A DNA stretch of 64,000 nucleotides from an uncultured Clostridia bacterium (GCA_947624485.1 CANQKM010000005.1:62001-126000); one strand, 5' to 3'; shown: positions 8,868 through 18,525, numbered from the stretch's first letter. Notes: generated by a model not told the origin, from the sequence alone. Translations and numbers: made by a program.

Positions 8868-11800
8868 CGCAATTCCTCCCCGTCTGTGCTTTCCTCGCAT
8901 ACGAGTCTGCCGTCCTTGTATTCTCTGAATTTTACCGTAACATTTTCGCCGTTTTCGAGATTTACGGCTTCGGTCTCCTGCACTGTTCCGTCCTTTAACT
9001 CAACTCTGACGCATGAAGCCGAAACGGCGGTTACACTGCTGATTTTATTTTCCGTTTCGTATAATTCCATAACGCTTATAAATGACGCGGTTTTCGCCGA
9101 TTTCCTGTGAGAAATGAGCCTACGCCTGTCAGCGCCGTCGCCGAGCGGGTAGTCGCCGCCTATGCTGCCGATAAATTCTGCCGCGTCAATATTTGAAATA
9201 TCGACCGTTATAACCGCCTCGTTTTCAATATTTTCAGGCTCAGCCGGAACAGCCTTGTCAAATTTCTTCGCCTGTATCGTCACATCGCCGCCGAAATAGT
9301 CAACGCCTATGCCGTTGCCGTTATCGACGTTCTCCGTCGTGTACGGCAAATCGCAGAGATAAATTTTTTCGCCCGATTTTGTGATTATACACGGATCGCC
9401 CCAGAATATCGTCTTTTCAAAATCCGCCTCGGTGTCAACCTCGCGGTAAGCGCGTTCCGTTTTTACGTACAGCTTTAATTCATTTCTGCCCTCTATGTTC
9501 ACTTTTATATCGTCGCGTCCCAGTATCCACGCGCCGAAGCGTCCGCCGTGAATGATCTCACCGTCCGCCTCAACTCTGTAGGTGAGCCGCTTATTAACGG
9601 GCGAATACTCGGGATCTCCGCCGACTATTATTTCATCATCGGTGCAGCCTGCGTAATAAAGGTCAATTCCGAGCTTGCCCGGCTCGTTATAGCCGGAACG
9701 AAAGGTTGTGAACCATTCCGGTTTTGCCGCGTGCTTTTCGGTAAATTCCGTGACAAAAGACAGCTTGACCGTATCGGAGCTTGCGTCGTACCACTCGCAG
9801 TCGGTGATAAACTGACCGCTTGAAAGCGGATCGGTAGTGAGCTGCTCGGTATGCTCCCTCTCACGCGCGCCGCTTATCGACTTAAATCCCGCCGCGTGAT
9901 AAATACAGTCGAAATCATGCTCCGTACCTCCGGAAACATAGTCGAAAATCACCGCGTAATCGTCCGTTACCACGAGCGTCCTGCGCTGCGTCACAGGCTC
10001 GGTAAAGCCTGTGCGCGTGGTATACGCCGGCGCGTTTTCGGGAATGGGAACGTACCGTCCCTCGTTCCACGAACGGTCGGCAAATTCCTCTCCCAAAATT
10101 ACATTCCAGCCTCCGTACGGCGGATTTGACCAGCGGGCGGTATTCTCCACCGCGTCCGCCTGCATTTTTTTGCCGCTGTAAAACATCAAATGACGTCCCT
10201 CCGCAGGCTCCTGTAATTTTAAGTCCGTCGTAACCATATTGTGCGTTATGCTGTTCTGCACGAAAAATTTATACATAAACGTACCGTAGGAATACCATAC
10301 ATTTTCGGGATTATAGAAATTCTTTCCGAACCTCGACAGAGCGTTTAAAGAGCAGCGGTCATAGTGACCGTGCGCACCGCCGTGCGAGCCGTATTTGAGG
10401 CTGCCCTGATACTGCTCGCGGTCGCTTCTTCCCTCTGTCCGCGTTCTCAAAATCGAAATGCCGCCGTTATCGAAGTAATACGATTTCCTGTGGGTATCGC
10501 TCTCAACCTCGGGAAGAGTGCCGGCTCCGTTTATCAGGTCGCGCAAATCGTCGCCGCCCCGGCGTATTATCTTCGCATACGCCGGATCGCCGTAGTGTGC
10601 GTACGCTATGTCGTAGCGTGAGTCGAAGCCCGCGCCGCTTCTGCCGCTGAAAAGGGACTCGGCGCTGTCGTTTACGCCGATAACCACGCCGCGGTAATCA
10701 GCCGCGGCGACGAGGCTGTCCCATAAATCCTTTATGCAGCGGTAATTTTTGCCGCCGCCGCCGTAAATATCCCAGCTCAAGCCGTCTATGTGCTGCACGC
10801 GCGGCTGAACGGTTTTCGCGTAGCGTGCGGGAAAATATGTTTCTTTTATATTTATGCCCCACGGCAGAAGCGCCTGCGCGTACTCGGAGAACAGTCCCGC
10901 AGCCATCTGGTTGTAGCCTATCGTGCATTCGCACCACCAGCCGTCCGCGAGAACGCCCGCCGACATATGCTCGGCAATACCGCCTATGCCGTTTATGAAT
11001 CGCTCTATCCACACTCTGTCCTGCACGCACATAGCGCAGTACATCGCGCCCGCTATCATCGCCAGCGACCAGTTTGACATCGCGCCGCCCGTAAGCTCCC
11101 AGTCTATCCGCTCAATGAAAATCCGAAACGCGTTTTGAATGTTTCTGTGGTCGTCCGCGTCGAACACGTCCGCGTCGTAAAGCAAATCATACGTAAACGC
11201 GCAGCTTTTGAAAAATTCGCCCTCGTGAACCATTTGCTGATGACACGCGCGGAGCGTTTTCGGGTAGCCGTTTTCGGGATCGGCTACGCGGCGCAGAAAT
11301 TCCGCGCTTTTTTCGGCGTATTCCATATCGCCCGTCAGCTTCCACACAAGCGCGCCGTTAAAGCATTTGTGCGCGTTTTCGGTTATGTAAAGGTACGGCT
11401 TGGACAAGTCCCTTTCGGGGATTTCCCACTCGTCAGCCGTTTTTATATATTTATCGAGCAGCTTTTTCGCCCACTCGTATTTTTCCGTCTTAATTTTTAC
11501 CTCGCGCCAGCCGTCCTCCGTATGGCGGATATACGGGTGCGGGAGGAATTTCACGGTCTGAAATTCAAGCCGCTGCGCCTGCGAGCCGTCGCCGTTCGGT
11601 ATGATGTTCAAAATCTGTTTCTCAAAACCGCCGGGCGTCACGCGCTCGTTCATCGTAACCGACAGCGTACATTCCGCCGTTTCGTACGGATCAAGCACAA
11701 GCGTTTCCGGCTCTGTTTTACATTCGAGCGTTTCCCAACCCTTTTTGCCGAAATTTATCGTTACCGCCTGCGCGCTTTCGGTACAGTTCGCAAGCGTTAT

Positions 11801-12271
11801 GTCATATTTGACCGTTTCACCCGTTTTCGCGGGTTTTGACAATGCGGGGCATACCGCGGCGATTTTATCCGCGCGTACCGCCCGCAGATCGTAAACGTCC
11901 TTATTGATTTCAACGGAGCGCACATAGCGCCACACGTTGGGCTCACATTCGTACAAATCAAACTGCGTAAGCGGCGCGGTGATTTTTACGCGTCCGTTTC
12001 CCGTAACAGCCGCGCGCCATGTAAACTCGTTCTTTACCTCGCTGTCGCGTCCCTCGCGGAACTCGAGTGTCGTGACCTTTATTTCGATTGTTTCCGCGCC
12101 GTCTATATCCGTTTCAAATTTGAAACCGTACCAGCCGTATATATCAATCGTGTAATCGTTTTTCGGTACAAAGCCGTGCATATACCAGTTGCTTTTGTCG
12201 GGAGTGTTCGGAAAAATATATTCACCGCCGCGTCTGTCCCATTTACTTAAGTCAATGATGCACTGTTTCAT
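8864..12271 (-). CDS. Heparinase II/III-like polysaccharide lyase family protein
   Basis: A large protein of 1135 residues without a signal peptide, so probably cytoplasmic. Residues about 270-600 form the alpha/alpha-toroid (YLYITENAHKCFNGALVW, MSNWSLAMIAGAM). Residues about 600-900 form the heparinase II/III-like beta-sandwich, with the characteristic GGAHGHYDRCSLN segment and QNSITHNMV, both carrying the histidines expected at the active site. Further beta domains lie at both ends, which makes it longer than typical 600-700 residue members. The true start is the ATG at 12271, seven bases after AGGAAGG; a TTG at 12280 overlaps the ribosome site. It has its own strong promoter and is coupled to GH88. 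Substrate is unknown: uronate-bearing xylan, pectin side chain or a glycosaminoglycan-like polymer are all possible. Confidence 0.8.
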   Translation of the reverse strand: MKQCIIDLSKWDRRGGEYIFPNTPDKSNWYMHGFVPKNDYTIDIYGWYGFKFETDIDGAETIEIKVTTLEFREGRDSEVKNEFTWRAAVTGNGRVKITAPLTQFDLYECEPNVWRYVRSVEINKDVYDLRAVRADKIAAVCPALSKPAKTGETVKYDITLANCTESAQAVTINFGKKGWETLECKTEPETLVLDPYETAECTLSVTMNERVTPGGFEKQILNIIPNGDGSQAQRLEFQTVKFLPHPYIRHTEDGWREVKIKTEKYEWAKKLLDKYIKTADEWEIPERDLSKPYLYITENAHKCFNGALVWKLTGDMEYAEKSAEFLRRVADPENGYPKTLRACHQQMVHEGEFFKSCAFTYDLLYDADVFDADDHRNIQNAFRIFIERIDWELTGGAMSNWSLAMIAGAMYCAMCVQDRVWIERFINGIGGIAEHMSAGVLADGWWCECTIGYNQMAAGLFSEYAQALLPWGINIKETYFPARYAKTVQPRVQHIDGLSWDIYGGGGKNYRCIKDLWDSLVAAADYRGVVIGVNDSAESLFSGRSGAGFDSRYDIAYAHYGDPAYAKIIRRGGDDLRDLINGAGTLPEVESDTHRKSYYFDNGGISILRTRTEGRSDREQYQGSLKYGSHGGAHGHYDRCSLNALSRFGKNFYNPENVWYSYGTFMYKFFVQNSITHNMVTTDLKLQEPAEGRHLMFYSGKKMQADAVENTARWSNPPYGGWNVILGEEFADRSWNEGRYVPIPENAPAYTTRTGFTEPVTQRRTLVVTDDYAVIFDYVSGGTEHDFDCIYHAAGFKSISGAREREHTEQLTTDPLSSGQFITDCEWYDASSDTVKLSFVTEFTEKHAAKPEWFTTFRSGYNEPGKLGIDLYYAGCTDDEIIVGGDPEYSPVNKRLTYRVEADGEIIHGGRFGAWILGRDDIKVNIEGRNELKLYVKTERAYREVDTEADFEKTIFWGDPCIITKSGEKIYLCDLPYTTENVDNGNGIGVDYFGGDVTIQAKKFDKAVPAEPENIENEAVITVDISNIDAAEFIGSIGGDYPLGDGADRRRLISHRKSAKTASFISVMELYETENKISSVTAVSASCVRVELKDGTVQETEAVNLENGENVTVKFREYKDGRLVCEESTDGEELR

Positions 12272-12295
12272 ATCTGTCAACCTTCCTGTATCTTT

Positions 12296-12324
12296 ATTAT
12301 ACCATATTTTAGTTCAAAAGTCAA
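12296..12324 (-). promoter_or_regulatory. Promoter of the heparinase-GH88-GH43 operon
   Basis: TTGACT, a 17-base spacer and TATAAT lie on the minus strand, 25 bases before the ATG at 12271. It lies downstream of the hairpin that ends the ABC transporter operon, so the intracellular degradation genes can be transcribed independently of the transporter. Confidence 0.8.
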
Positions 12325-12381
12325 GCATTTTGTATCTTTTTTAGATTTTATTGTATGTGCCGCGCACTTCGGACATAAAAC

Positions 12382-12405
12382 GCGGGGCTGCTCTCACAGC
12401 CCCGC
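12382..12405 (-). terminator. Terminator after the sugar-binding lipoprotein gene
   Basis: GCGGGGCTG and CAGCCCCGC form a 9-base GC-rich stem with a 6-base loop just after the stop at 12415, followed on the minus strand by GTTTTATG. The T-run is short, so some read-through into the downstream operon is likely. Confidence 0.7.
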
Positions 12406-12414
12406 AGCTTTTGT

Positions 12415-13986
12415 TTACTGTGCGTTTTTGTTTGCCAAAAACTCGTTAATCTGTTTCTTTAATTCCTCTTTGATAACCTCTCTGCCGTTCTGCTCAGCCT
12501 CGGCGTTAGCCTTTCTGAGAACCTCAACGGGATCATTGAGCGCGCCGTGTTCGAGCGCCGTGGAGTTCTCCGACATGATGGCGTTGACCTTTGTCATCTC
12601 CGTCTGAATGTTCGAGGTGTCGAATATAAAGCCTGCGAGCGGACTCGGATAGTATCCGTTTGTATCAAGGTCGTATGATTTGTACTCATAGATATCCTCG
12701 GGAAGCTCGTCGGAAAATCTTACGAAGTTCGGGTTCCACGTCAGAACATATCCGGGGAATGTGTACTGCGAGTCCTCCGGCAGCGAATACTTATCATCTC
12801 CTACCGCCGTCCAGTCCTTTCCCTCGATACCAAGCTCGAAGAGGTCGTGATTTTCCTTGCTTGCGAATACCCAGTCAAGGAATTTGAGTGTGGCGTCAAT
12901 CTTCTTGCTTGTTGAGGGGATGCAGAGGAAGTTGTTGCCCTGAAGCGACGTAATTCTTGCCTCGGGTTCCATGTTCCTTACCGCGTCGTTGATTATAAAC
13001 GTGCCGAGCTTTGCATCGGGAAGCGAGTCCGCAAGGTCGCTCTCGGTCTGCTCGTATGAGTCAAGGTTGTCTATCATCGACGCCGCCTTGCCGCCCTTGA
13101 ATATAGCGCCGGCATCCTTCTGGTTGAGCGAGTCCGTTTCAAGGTACTTTCTCCACTCGACGAGCTTGTTAAAGCGCGCCTGACCGAAAAGCTGACCGTC
13201 GCGGTACTTTTCGGGGAAGTTCGCGTAATCCTCGGGTGTGCCGCCCTCGTATACGATGTCCTTTACCTCTGTTTCCTCATCGTTCAGGAGTACGTGGCAG
13301 AAGCCGCCCGCCGAAATTCTTACTATATGGTTCTTCGCGAAATCAACAGCGTCCTGACCGAACAGCGAATAGAATCCGCGCGACGCGCTTACGCCGAGAG
13401 GAATCATATTGGGTTCGTTTGCCAAAATCGCGTCAAGGAACTGCTGATACTTTTCATAGCTGTCGATCTGACCTATGCCGTATTTATCCGCAAGATCCTG
13501 TCTGTAGTAAACGCAGTCGATACCGTTTCCGTATGTTCTCATATTCGGGATAGCGTAAAGGTGTCCGTAATAGTAGTTCGCCTTCCATACGTCGTCCGTG
13601 TACGCCGCCTGTAAATTCGGGTAATCTCCGCTCGCGATATAATCCTCAAGCGCCGTATAAATACCGTCCGCGGCAAACTCCTTCAGTTTCAGGAACGGCG
13701 CGTCAAATACGAGGTCGTAATCCTCGCCCGCCGTAAGACGGAGGTTAAGCGTATCCTTCATGTTACCCTGCGTTACCCATTCAACATCGAGCTTAACGCC
13801 GGGGCCTATCTCGTCATACTTCGCCATAACGTCGCTCCAGCCTACCGGCTCGCTGCCCATAAACATAACCTTTATGGTGTTGCTGTCACCGCTGCTGCCG
13901 CTGCCGCCTCCGCAGCCTGCCATGCAGCCCGCCGCCAGTACAGCCGCGCAGGCTGCGGCGATAATTCTCTTGAAATTCTTTTTCAT
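12415..13986 (-). CDS. Carbohydrate ABC transporter substrate-binding lipoprotein
   Basis: A 523-residue extracellular lipoprotein that would capture an oligosaccharide and hand it to the two permeases encoded upstream. The signal peptide ends in a lipobox around residues 17-25 (VLAAGCMAGC), followed by a Gly/Ser linker. Length and features such as TIKVMFMGSEPVGW near the N-terminus, GAIFKGGKAASMIDN in the middle and a WVFASKENHDLFELGIEG segment fit the LplA/YtcQ group of family 1 binding proteins, which bind oligosaccharides rather than single sugars. It lies 31 bases after the second permease gene and is followed by a hairpin. No ATPase gene is present, as is usual for this group, which shares a housekeeping MsmX-like ATPase. 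Confidence 0.92.
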   Translation of the reverse strand: MKKNFKRIIAAACAAVLAAGCMAGCGGGSGSSGDSNTIKVMFMGSEPVGWSDVMAKYDEIGPGVKLDVEWVTQGNMKDTLNLRLTAGEDYDLVFDAPFLKLKEFAADGIYTALEDYIASGDYPNLQAAYTDDVWKANYYYGHLYAIPNMRTYGNGIDCVYYRQDLADKYGIGQIDSYEKYQQFLDAILANEPNMIPLGVSASRGFYSLFGQDAVDFAKNHIVRISAGGFCHVLLNDEETEVKDIVYEGGTPEDYANFPEKYRDGQLFGQARFNKLVEWRKYLETDSLNQKDAGAIFKGGKAASMIDNLDSYEQTESDLADSLPDAKLGTFIINDAVRNMEPEARITSLQGNNFLCIPSTSKKIDATLKFLDWVFASKENHDLFELGIEGKDWTAVGDDKYSLPEDSQYTFPGYVLTWNPNFVRFSDELPEDIYEYKSYDLDTNGYYPSPLAGFIFDTSNIQTEMTKVNAIMSENSTALEHGALNDPVEVLRKANAEAEQNGREVIKEELKKQINEFLANKNAQ

Positions 13987-14017
13987 TGCTATGCTCTCCT
14001 TTTTAATAATTTTTATA

Positions 14018-14905
14018 TTAACCCTTTACTGAGCCTACCGTAAGTCCCTGCACAAAATATTTCTGGAGGAACGGATAAAGCAATACGATAGGTCCGATCG
14101 TCATAACCGCGGTTGCCATCTGCGATGTGTAGGCGGGAACTATGCCGTTCGTCGTCGCTCCGCCCTGAGCCGCGTTTTGCTGTACGTATTGTATGTTTCT
14201 CTGTATCTGCATAATCAGGTACTGAAGCGGATACTTCTTTGAGTCTCTTATGTACAAAAGTGCTTTATACCACTCGTTCCAGTATGCGAGCGCGTAGAAC
14301 AGTCCTACGGTCGCAAGTCCCGGAAGCGATATGGGAAGAATAATCTTGAACAAAATCTGAAGGTCGTTTGCTCCGTCAATTCTTGCCGACTCCGATAACG
14401 CGTCCGGTATTCCCTGGAAGAAGTTTCTCAAAAGGAGCAAATTCCACGGATTTACAAGAGCCGGTATGATAAGCACCCATATACTGTCGGTCATGTGGAG
14501 ATACCGCGTTATCCACAGGTATGTCGGAACCAGGCCGCCCGAGAAAAGCATGGTGAAGTATATGAAGAACGCCACCTTGCCTCTGTTGTAGAAGCTCTTG
14601 CAGGAAATCGCGTACGCGCACATGCTCGTTACGAGCATACTCAAAAGCGTTCCGACAACGGTCACAAAGATCGTAACGCCGTACGCCGGTACAAGCGTGT
14701 TGGACTTGAACAGCAGCTTGTAGGCTTCCAGTGAAAACTCTCTGGGCCAGAGATTGTATCCGTTTTGTATAATGCTTGTTTCCGAGGTGAAGGAGCTCGC
14801 TATTACAAGAATAAACGGAACAAGACACACAACCGCGAATATTATTATTAACGCCGTAAAAATCCATTCAACAGCTTTATCTGATTTTTTTTCTAATGCC
14901 GCCAT
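14018..14905 (-). CDS. Sugar ABC transporter permease, LplC/YtcP type
   Basis: A 295-residue inner-membrane permease with six predicted transmembrane segments, starting with a hydrophobic helix at about residues 16-36. The EAA-loop, where the ATPase docks, is seen around residues 180-200 (DALSESARIDGANDLQILF). The C-terminus ends in the typical KYFVQGLTVGSVKG. It is the second permease of the importer, 21 bases after the first, and should form a heterodimer with it. The group is known from complex-sugar importers of Bacillus such as LplABC and YteP-YtcP-YtcQ for rhamnogalacturonan-derived sugars; the substrate here is not shown by sequence. Confidence 0.93.
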   Translation of the reverse strand: MAALEKKSDKAVEWIFTALIIIFAVVCLVPFILVIASSFTSETSIIQNGYNLWPREFSLEAYKLLFKSNTLVPAYGVTIFVTVVGTLLSMLVTSMCAYAISCKSFYNRGKVAFFIYFTMLFSGGLVPTYLWITRYLHMTDSIWVLIIPALVNPWNLLLLRNFFQGIPDALSESARIDGANDLQILFKIILPISLPGLATVGLFYALAYWNEWYKALLYIRDSKKYPLQYLIMQIQRNIQYVQQNAAQGGATTNGIVPAYTSQMATAVMTIGPIVLLYPFLQKYFVQGLTVGSVKG

Positions 14906-14926
14906 TGTTATTTCGACTCCTTTCCT

Positions 14927-15889
14927 TTAGAATAATGCGGATTCGGGGCTTACCTTGTTTGCAAGAGCGTTGGACGCTATTACAAGGATAAAGCCGAGAA
15001 CCGACTGAACAAGACCTATTGCCGCCGTCATTCCCATATTTGTATTTTCCTGCAGCGAACGCAGCAAATACGTGTCGATAACGTCCGTTGTCGGATACAA
15101 AAGCGAGTTGTTTCCGACCATCGCGTAAATCATACCGAAATCGCCGTAGAAAATCTTTCCGACCGACATTATCGTAAGCATGATTATCGTATTTTTCAAG
15201 AGCGGAAGCGTAATCCTTGTTATGCACTGCCACCTCGACGCGCCGTCAACAGCCGCAGCCTCGTATATAGATTGGTCAATACCCGTTATCGTTGCAAGGT
15301 ATACTATCGAACCGAATCCTGCGCCCTGCCATACCTTCAGGCAAACGAGCAATGCGGGCCATACTCCCGGTGTGTTGTAGAACGCTATGGCGTTGCTCGG
15401 ATCTCCCGTAAGTCCCACGATAATCTTATTTATGAGACCGTCCGACGCGATAAGCGCCACCGAGAACAGCGACACAATCGTCCATGACATAAAGTGCGGC
15501 AGAATAACTATTGACTGAGTTATTTTCTTTGTCCACTTGTTCTTAATCTCCGACAGCATAATCGCTATCGCTACCGACGCCACGGTACTGGACGCTATAA
15601 ACAGAACGTTTAAGAAAAGTGTATTTGTCGTTATGGTTATCCAATCCTTTGACGTGAAAAAGAATTTGAAGTTGTCAAGTCCGACGAATTGCGACATCCA
15701 TATACCCGTTGACGGCTTATAGTTTACAAACGCTATATATAAGCCCGCCATCGGTATGTAGGAAAAGACGATGAAAAATACTATCGCCGGAATACACATG
15801 GCTACCAACCATTTATTCCTTCTAATGTCCTGCAGCAGCGTAGGTTTCACAAACAGCTGCCCGTCCTTTTTTTTCGTTCCTGCCCTCAC
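14927..15889 (-). CDS. Sugar ABC transporter permease, LplB/YteP type
   Basis: A 320-residue inner-membrane permease, first gene of the importer operon. It has a first membrane helix at about 31-52 (WLVAMCIPAIVFFIVFSYIP) and the EAA-loop at about 210-230 (YEAAAVDGASRWQCITRITL). The start is a GTG at 15889, ten bases after GGAGG; the ATG a few bases earlier runs into a stop at once, so GTG is the only sensible start. It is transcribed from a promoter at 15937-15966 that faces away from the AraC-type regulator at 16189, which is the likely controller. Confidence 0.93.
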   Translation of the reverse strand: MRAGTKKKDGQLFVKPTLLQDIRRNKWLVAMCIPAIVFFIVFSYIPMAGLYIAFVNYKPSTGIWMSQFVGLDNFKFFFTSKDWITITTNTLFLNVLFIASSTVASVAIAIMLSEIKNKWTKKITQSIVILPHFMSWTIVSLFSVALIASDGLINKIIVGLTGDPSNAIAFYNTPGVWPALLVCLKVWQGAGFGSIVYLATITGIDQSIYEAAAVDGASRWQCITRITLPLLKNTIIMLTIMSVGKIFYGDFGMIYAMVGNNSLLYPTTDVIDTYLLRSLQENTNMGMTAAIGLVQSVLGFILVIASNALANKVSPESALF

Positions 15890-15936
15890 AGCAGCATCAC
15901 CTCCATGATTTTTTTGAACCTTTTTTGTTTGATAAT

Positions 15937-15966
15937 AATATACTACATCAAATCCCGGCTTTTCAA
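15937..15966 (-). promoter_or_regulatory. Promoter of the ABC transporter operon
   Basis: TTGAAA, an 18-base spacer and TATATT on the minus strand, 48 bases before the GTG at 15889. It is divergent from the AraC-regulator promoter. The roughly 150 bases between them (15967-16115) are very AT-rich and hold no gene; they are the natural place for regulator binding. Confidence 0.65.
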
Positions 15967-16115
15967 CTATAATAATTATTACTTTGCTTTGTTTTCTTAT
16001 AAATTTAATGAATTATTTATTTTTTCAATAAAAGCGTTAGATTTCAGATACAAGGAATTTTCGTACGATTACAGGTCGCTGCCGCTTTTTTATGCAATAT
16101 ATACTAATTCATCTA

Positions 16116-16144
16116 TTGACATAGCTTTTATTTTGTGGTAAACT
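16116..16144 (+). promoter_or_regulatory. Promoter of the membrane AraC-type regulator
   Basis: Consensus TTGACA, a 17-base spacer and TAAACT, 44 bases before the GTG start at 16189. The strong -35 suggests constitutive low-to-moderate expression of the sensor. Confidence 0.75.
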
Positions 16145-16188
16145 ATATAAAATCGGTTTAAATATTAACGTGAAAAGAGGGATGTTTT

Positions 16189-18468
16189 GTGATTGCTAGA
16201 ATTGCAAATGACTTTATTTCTCTTGTTAAAAGCAATAAATTCTTTCGGAAAACGGCGCGGTTGTATGTTGTAACGGGCAGTATCCTGTTCTTTTTGTTTG
16301 GAATTGTAACCATTTGGGCAATTTCAAAGTCTACGATTGCGCATATAAATGTAACCGAACAAAAAATGCTCGGTCAGTCCTGCAACACGGCTGACCTTAT
16401 TCTCCGTGATATTCACAGTATCGCGGACGGTGAGTTCAGCGCAAACACGGCTATCTGGGACGCTATGACGGGGCCGTACAGTGTTACGGTATCGCAGAAT
16501 GTGCAGTCGGCATTTAATGATATTATGGCGTCAAGCAAGCTGATCGACTCCGTTTATGTCGTAAACGCAAAATATGACACGGTCTATTCCACGGAAACGG
16601 GCATTAAAGGTATGCGGAATTTCTATGATAAGGACATAATCGAATACTTATCGCAAGCTCCCCCAAAGAGCGATATATATTTCCCCCGTTCCGTTGATCT
16701 TGCTTTCGCGGGAAACAGTACCGTTCATAAGAACTATATTACCTCCGTATACCGTAATTCCGCGGATTGCGCGCTCGTTATTAACATCGCGCAGGAGAAA
16801 TTTCAGAATATTGTCAATCTCGCCTCGGATAATTCCGAATACCAAACGGCGGTCATAGACAGTGACGGGTACATAATATCACACACAACGCCGGAATATT
16901 TTGCAAAAAATGCGACGGACGACGACACATTTAACGATATTTTTACAAAATTACAGAATTACGGCGCCGGCAGCGGTTCCTTCAGGTACCGCGGATACAC
17001 GGTAAACTTTACCCGTTCCGATATTTTGGGCTATGAATACATAAGCTACGCAAAGCCGAGAGTCCTGCTCGGCGGCTTAGCCAATCTGGTTATTTATCTG
17101 ATACTGTTCACGGCGCTCCTGCTCGTTCTGTACTTCGTGTGCAGTATACTGGCGTCATTGAACACGTATTCGCTGTTTAACGGGCTTAAGAAGAATATTT
17201 ACAGCTTGGTCAATAAAAGCGATGACGAGCTGTCGGGTGATGAAACGGAAAATATCACCAAAATACTCAAGGAGGTCAAGGAAAGCTACGCGTCTATGGA
17301 GACCGTCCGTTACCAATACATGAACTCGAAGCAAAACGATACCCTGAAAAGAATACTCACCGGCACCTTCGCTTATTTGCAGGAGGATATGGAAAAATGC
17401 GAAATCACTTTCCCGTACAGCGGATTTGCGGTTATAATCATGAATATAGATAACGCGTCGAAAATGGACAGCGACACAATATATATGATAAAATACGCCG
17501 TTATGAATATGGGAAAGGAAATTTTTGAAAGCAATTCCAAGGCGTACGCTGCCGAAATAAACGATCAGGATATTGTGTTTATTTTGAACTATGAGTCGAA
17601 CGGATTTATAAAGGAGTCGGTTGACAGGCTTAATTCATATATGCTGAAATTCTTTAATGCAACGGCTTCCGCCGCGTATGATACGGGCGTTTCTGACTCG
17701 ATCGAGGATATTTCCGTGCTTTATCATAACGCGAAGCATGCTGTTCCGTACAGGCTTGTTAAGGGACACGCCTCGGTTATCGCCTGTGACGATATTGCCG
17801 ATATTGACAACTCCGTATCCTCATATCCGCAGGATCTGGAGGACGAAATTCTTAAAAAAATCGCCTCGCAGGATGATGAAGCATTGAAACGGAATGTGCA
17901 CAGCTTTATAGAGCTGTTCGGTCACACGTCATATAACATGATAATGCTTTTCGCGAACAGGCTGCTTATGGCGGTCAATCAGTTCTTTATCCGTACCAAT
18001 ATATCCGAGGGCAGCGATAATGTTATAAATATTCAGAATATTATATCAAATATCGAAACGCTTGACGAGCTTGAGGCGTATATTCTTTCCACGTGCCGAA
18101 ACGCTATGCTGAAATTCAGCAGCGCAAAGTTTGACTCGAAGAAGGAGATGATGGTCAAGAAGGTTCTCGAATACATCAAGGCAAATTATACCGATCCGAA
18201 TTTGTCGATAGATATGATTGCGGGCGAGATAAACAGGAGCGCCAACTATACGCGAAGCATATTCAAGCAAAGTCAGGGAATTTCAATTTCCGATTATATT
18301 GCAAAGATGCGTTTTGACGAGGTGTGCCGTCTGCTTGTCGAAACAAATATGACGGCTCAGGAAATAGGCGCCAAGCTCGGTCTTAATTCGGGAAGCTACT
18401 TCTACACCTCGTTTAAGAAACATACCGGCTATACGCCCGACCAGTACCGCAAGATACACAAGCAATAA
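16189..18468 (+). CDS. Membrane-anchored AraC-family sensor-regulator
   Basis: A 759-residue one-protein sensor and transcription factor. A first membrane helix lies at about residues 26-48, an extracellular sensor of about 250 residues (Cache-like in length and position) follows, and a second helix lies at about 299-323. A cytoplasmic linker region then leads to a C-terminal AraC-type double helix-turn-helix (about 657-759, YIKANYTDPNLSIDMIAGEI and GSYFYTSFKKHTGYTPDQYR). There is no receiver or kinase domain, so ligand binding outside would act directly on DNA binding. The layout resembles YesS-type regulators of pectin and complex-sugar genes in Bacillus. Start is GTG after GAGGG; the ATG seven bases earlier hits a stop. 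It faces away from the importer operon and probably activates it, and perhaps the operon at 12.3 kb. Confidence 0.88.
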   Translation: MIARIANDFISLVKSNKFFRKTARLYVVTGSILFFLFGIVTIWAISKSTIAHINVTEQKMLGQSCNTADLILRDIHSIADGEFSANTAIWDAMTGPYSVTVSQNVQSAFNDIMASSKLIDSVYVVNAKYDTVYSTETGIKGMRNFYDKDIIEYLSQAPPKSDIYFPRSVDLAFAGNSTVHKNYITSVYRNSADCALVINIAQEKFQNIVNLASDNSEYQTAVIDSDGYIISHTTPEYFAKNATDDDTFNDIFTKLQNYGAGSGSFRYRGYTVNFTRSDILGYEYISYAKPRVLLGGLANLVIYLILFTALLLVLYFVCSILASLNTYSLFNGLKKNIYSLVNKSDDELSGDETENITKILKEVKESYASMETVRYQYMNSKQNDTLKRILTGTFAYLQEDMEKCEITFPYSGFAVIIMNIDNASKMDSDTIYMIKYAVMNMGKEIFESNSKAYAAEINDQDIVFILNYESNGFIKESVDRLNSYMLKFFNATASAAYDTGVSDSIEDISVLYHNAKHAVPYRLVKGHASVIACDDIADIDNSVSSYPQDLEDEILKKIASQDDEALKRNVHSFIELFGHTSYNMIMLFANRLLMAVNQFFIRTNISEGSDNVINIQNIISNIETLDELEAYILSTCRNAMLKFSSAKFDSKKEMMVKKVLEYIKANYTDPNLSIDMIAGEINRSANYTRSIFKQSQGISISDYIAKMRFDEVCRLLVETNMTAQEIGAKLGLNSGSYFYTSFKKHTGYTPDQYRKIHKQ

Positions 18469-18482
18469 AAATGACCGATAAA

Positions 18483-18520
18483 AAACGGGACGAAATCAGT
18501 AAATTGATTTCGTCACGTTT
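18483..18520. terminator. Bidirectional terminator between AraC regulator and xylulokinase
   Basis: A 16-base stem with one mismatch (AAACGGGACGAAATCA pairing with TGATTTCGTCACGTTT), flanked by A-runs on the left and T-runs on the right. It can end both the plus-strand regulator and the minus-strand xylulokinase gene, whose stop lies at 18526. Confidence 0.85.
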
Positions 18521-18525
18521 TTTAT

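Noticed and set aside
15967..16115. Riboswitch or leader RNA in the AT-rich region between importer and regulator
   Set aside because: No conserved aptamer motif or paired stems were seen; two divergent promoters explain the region.
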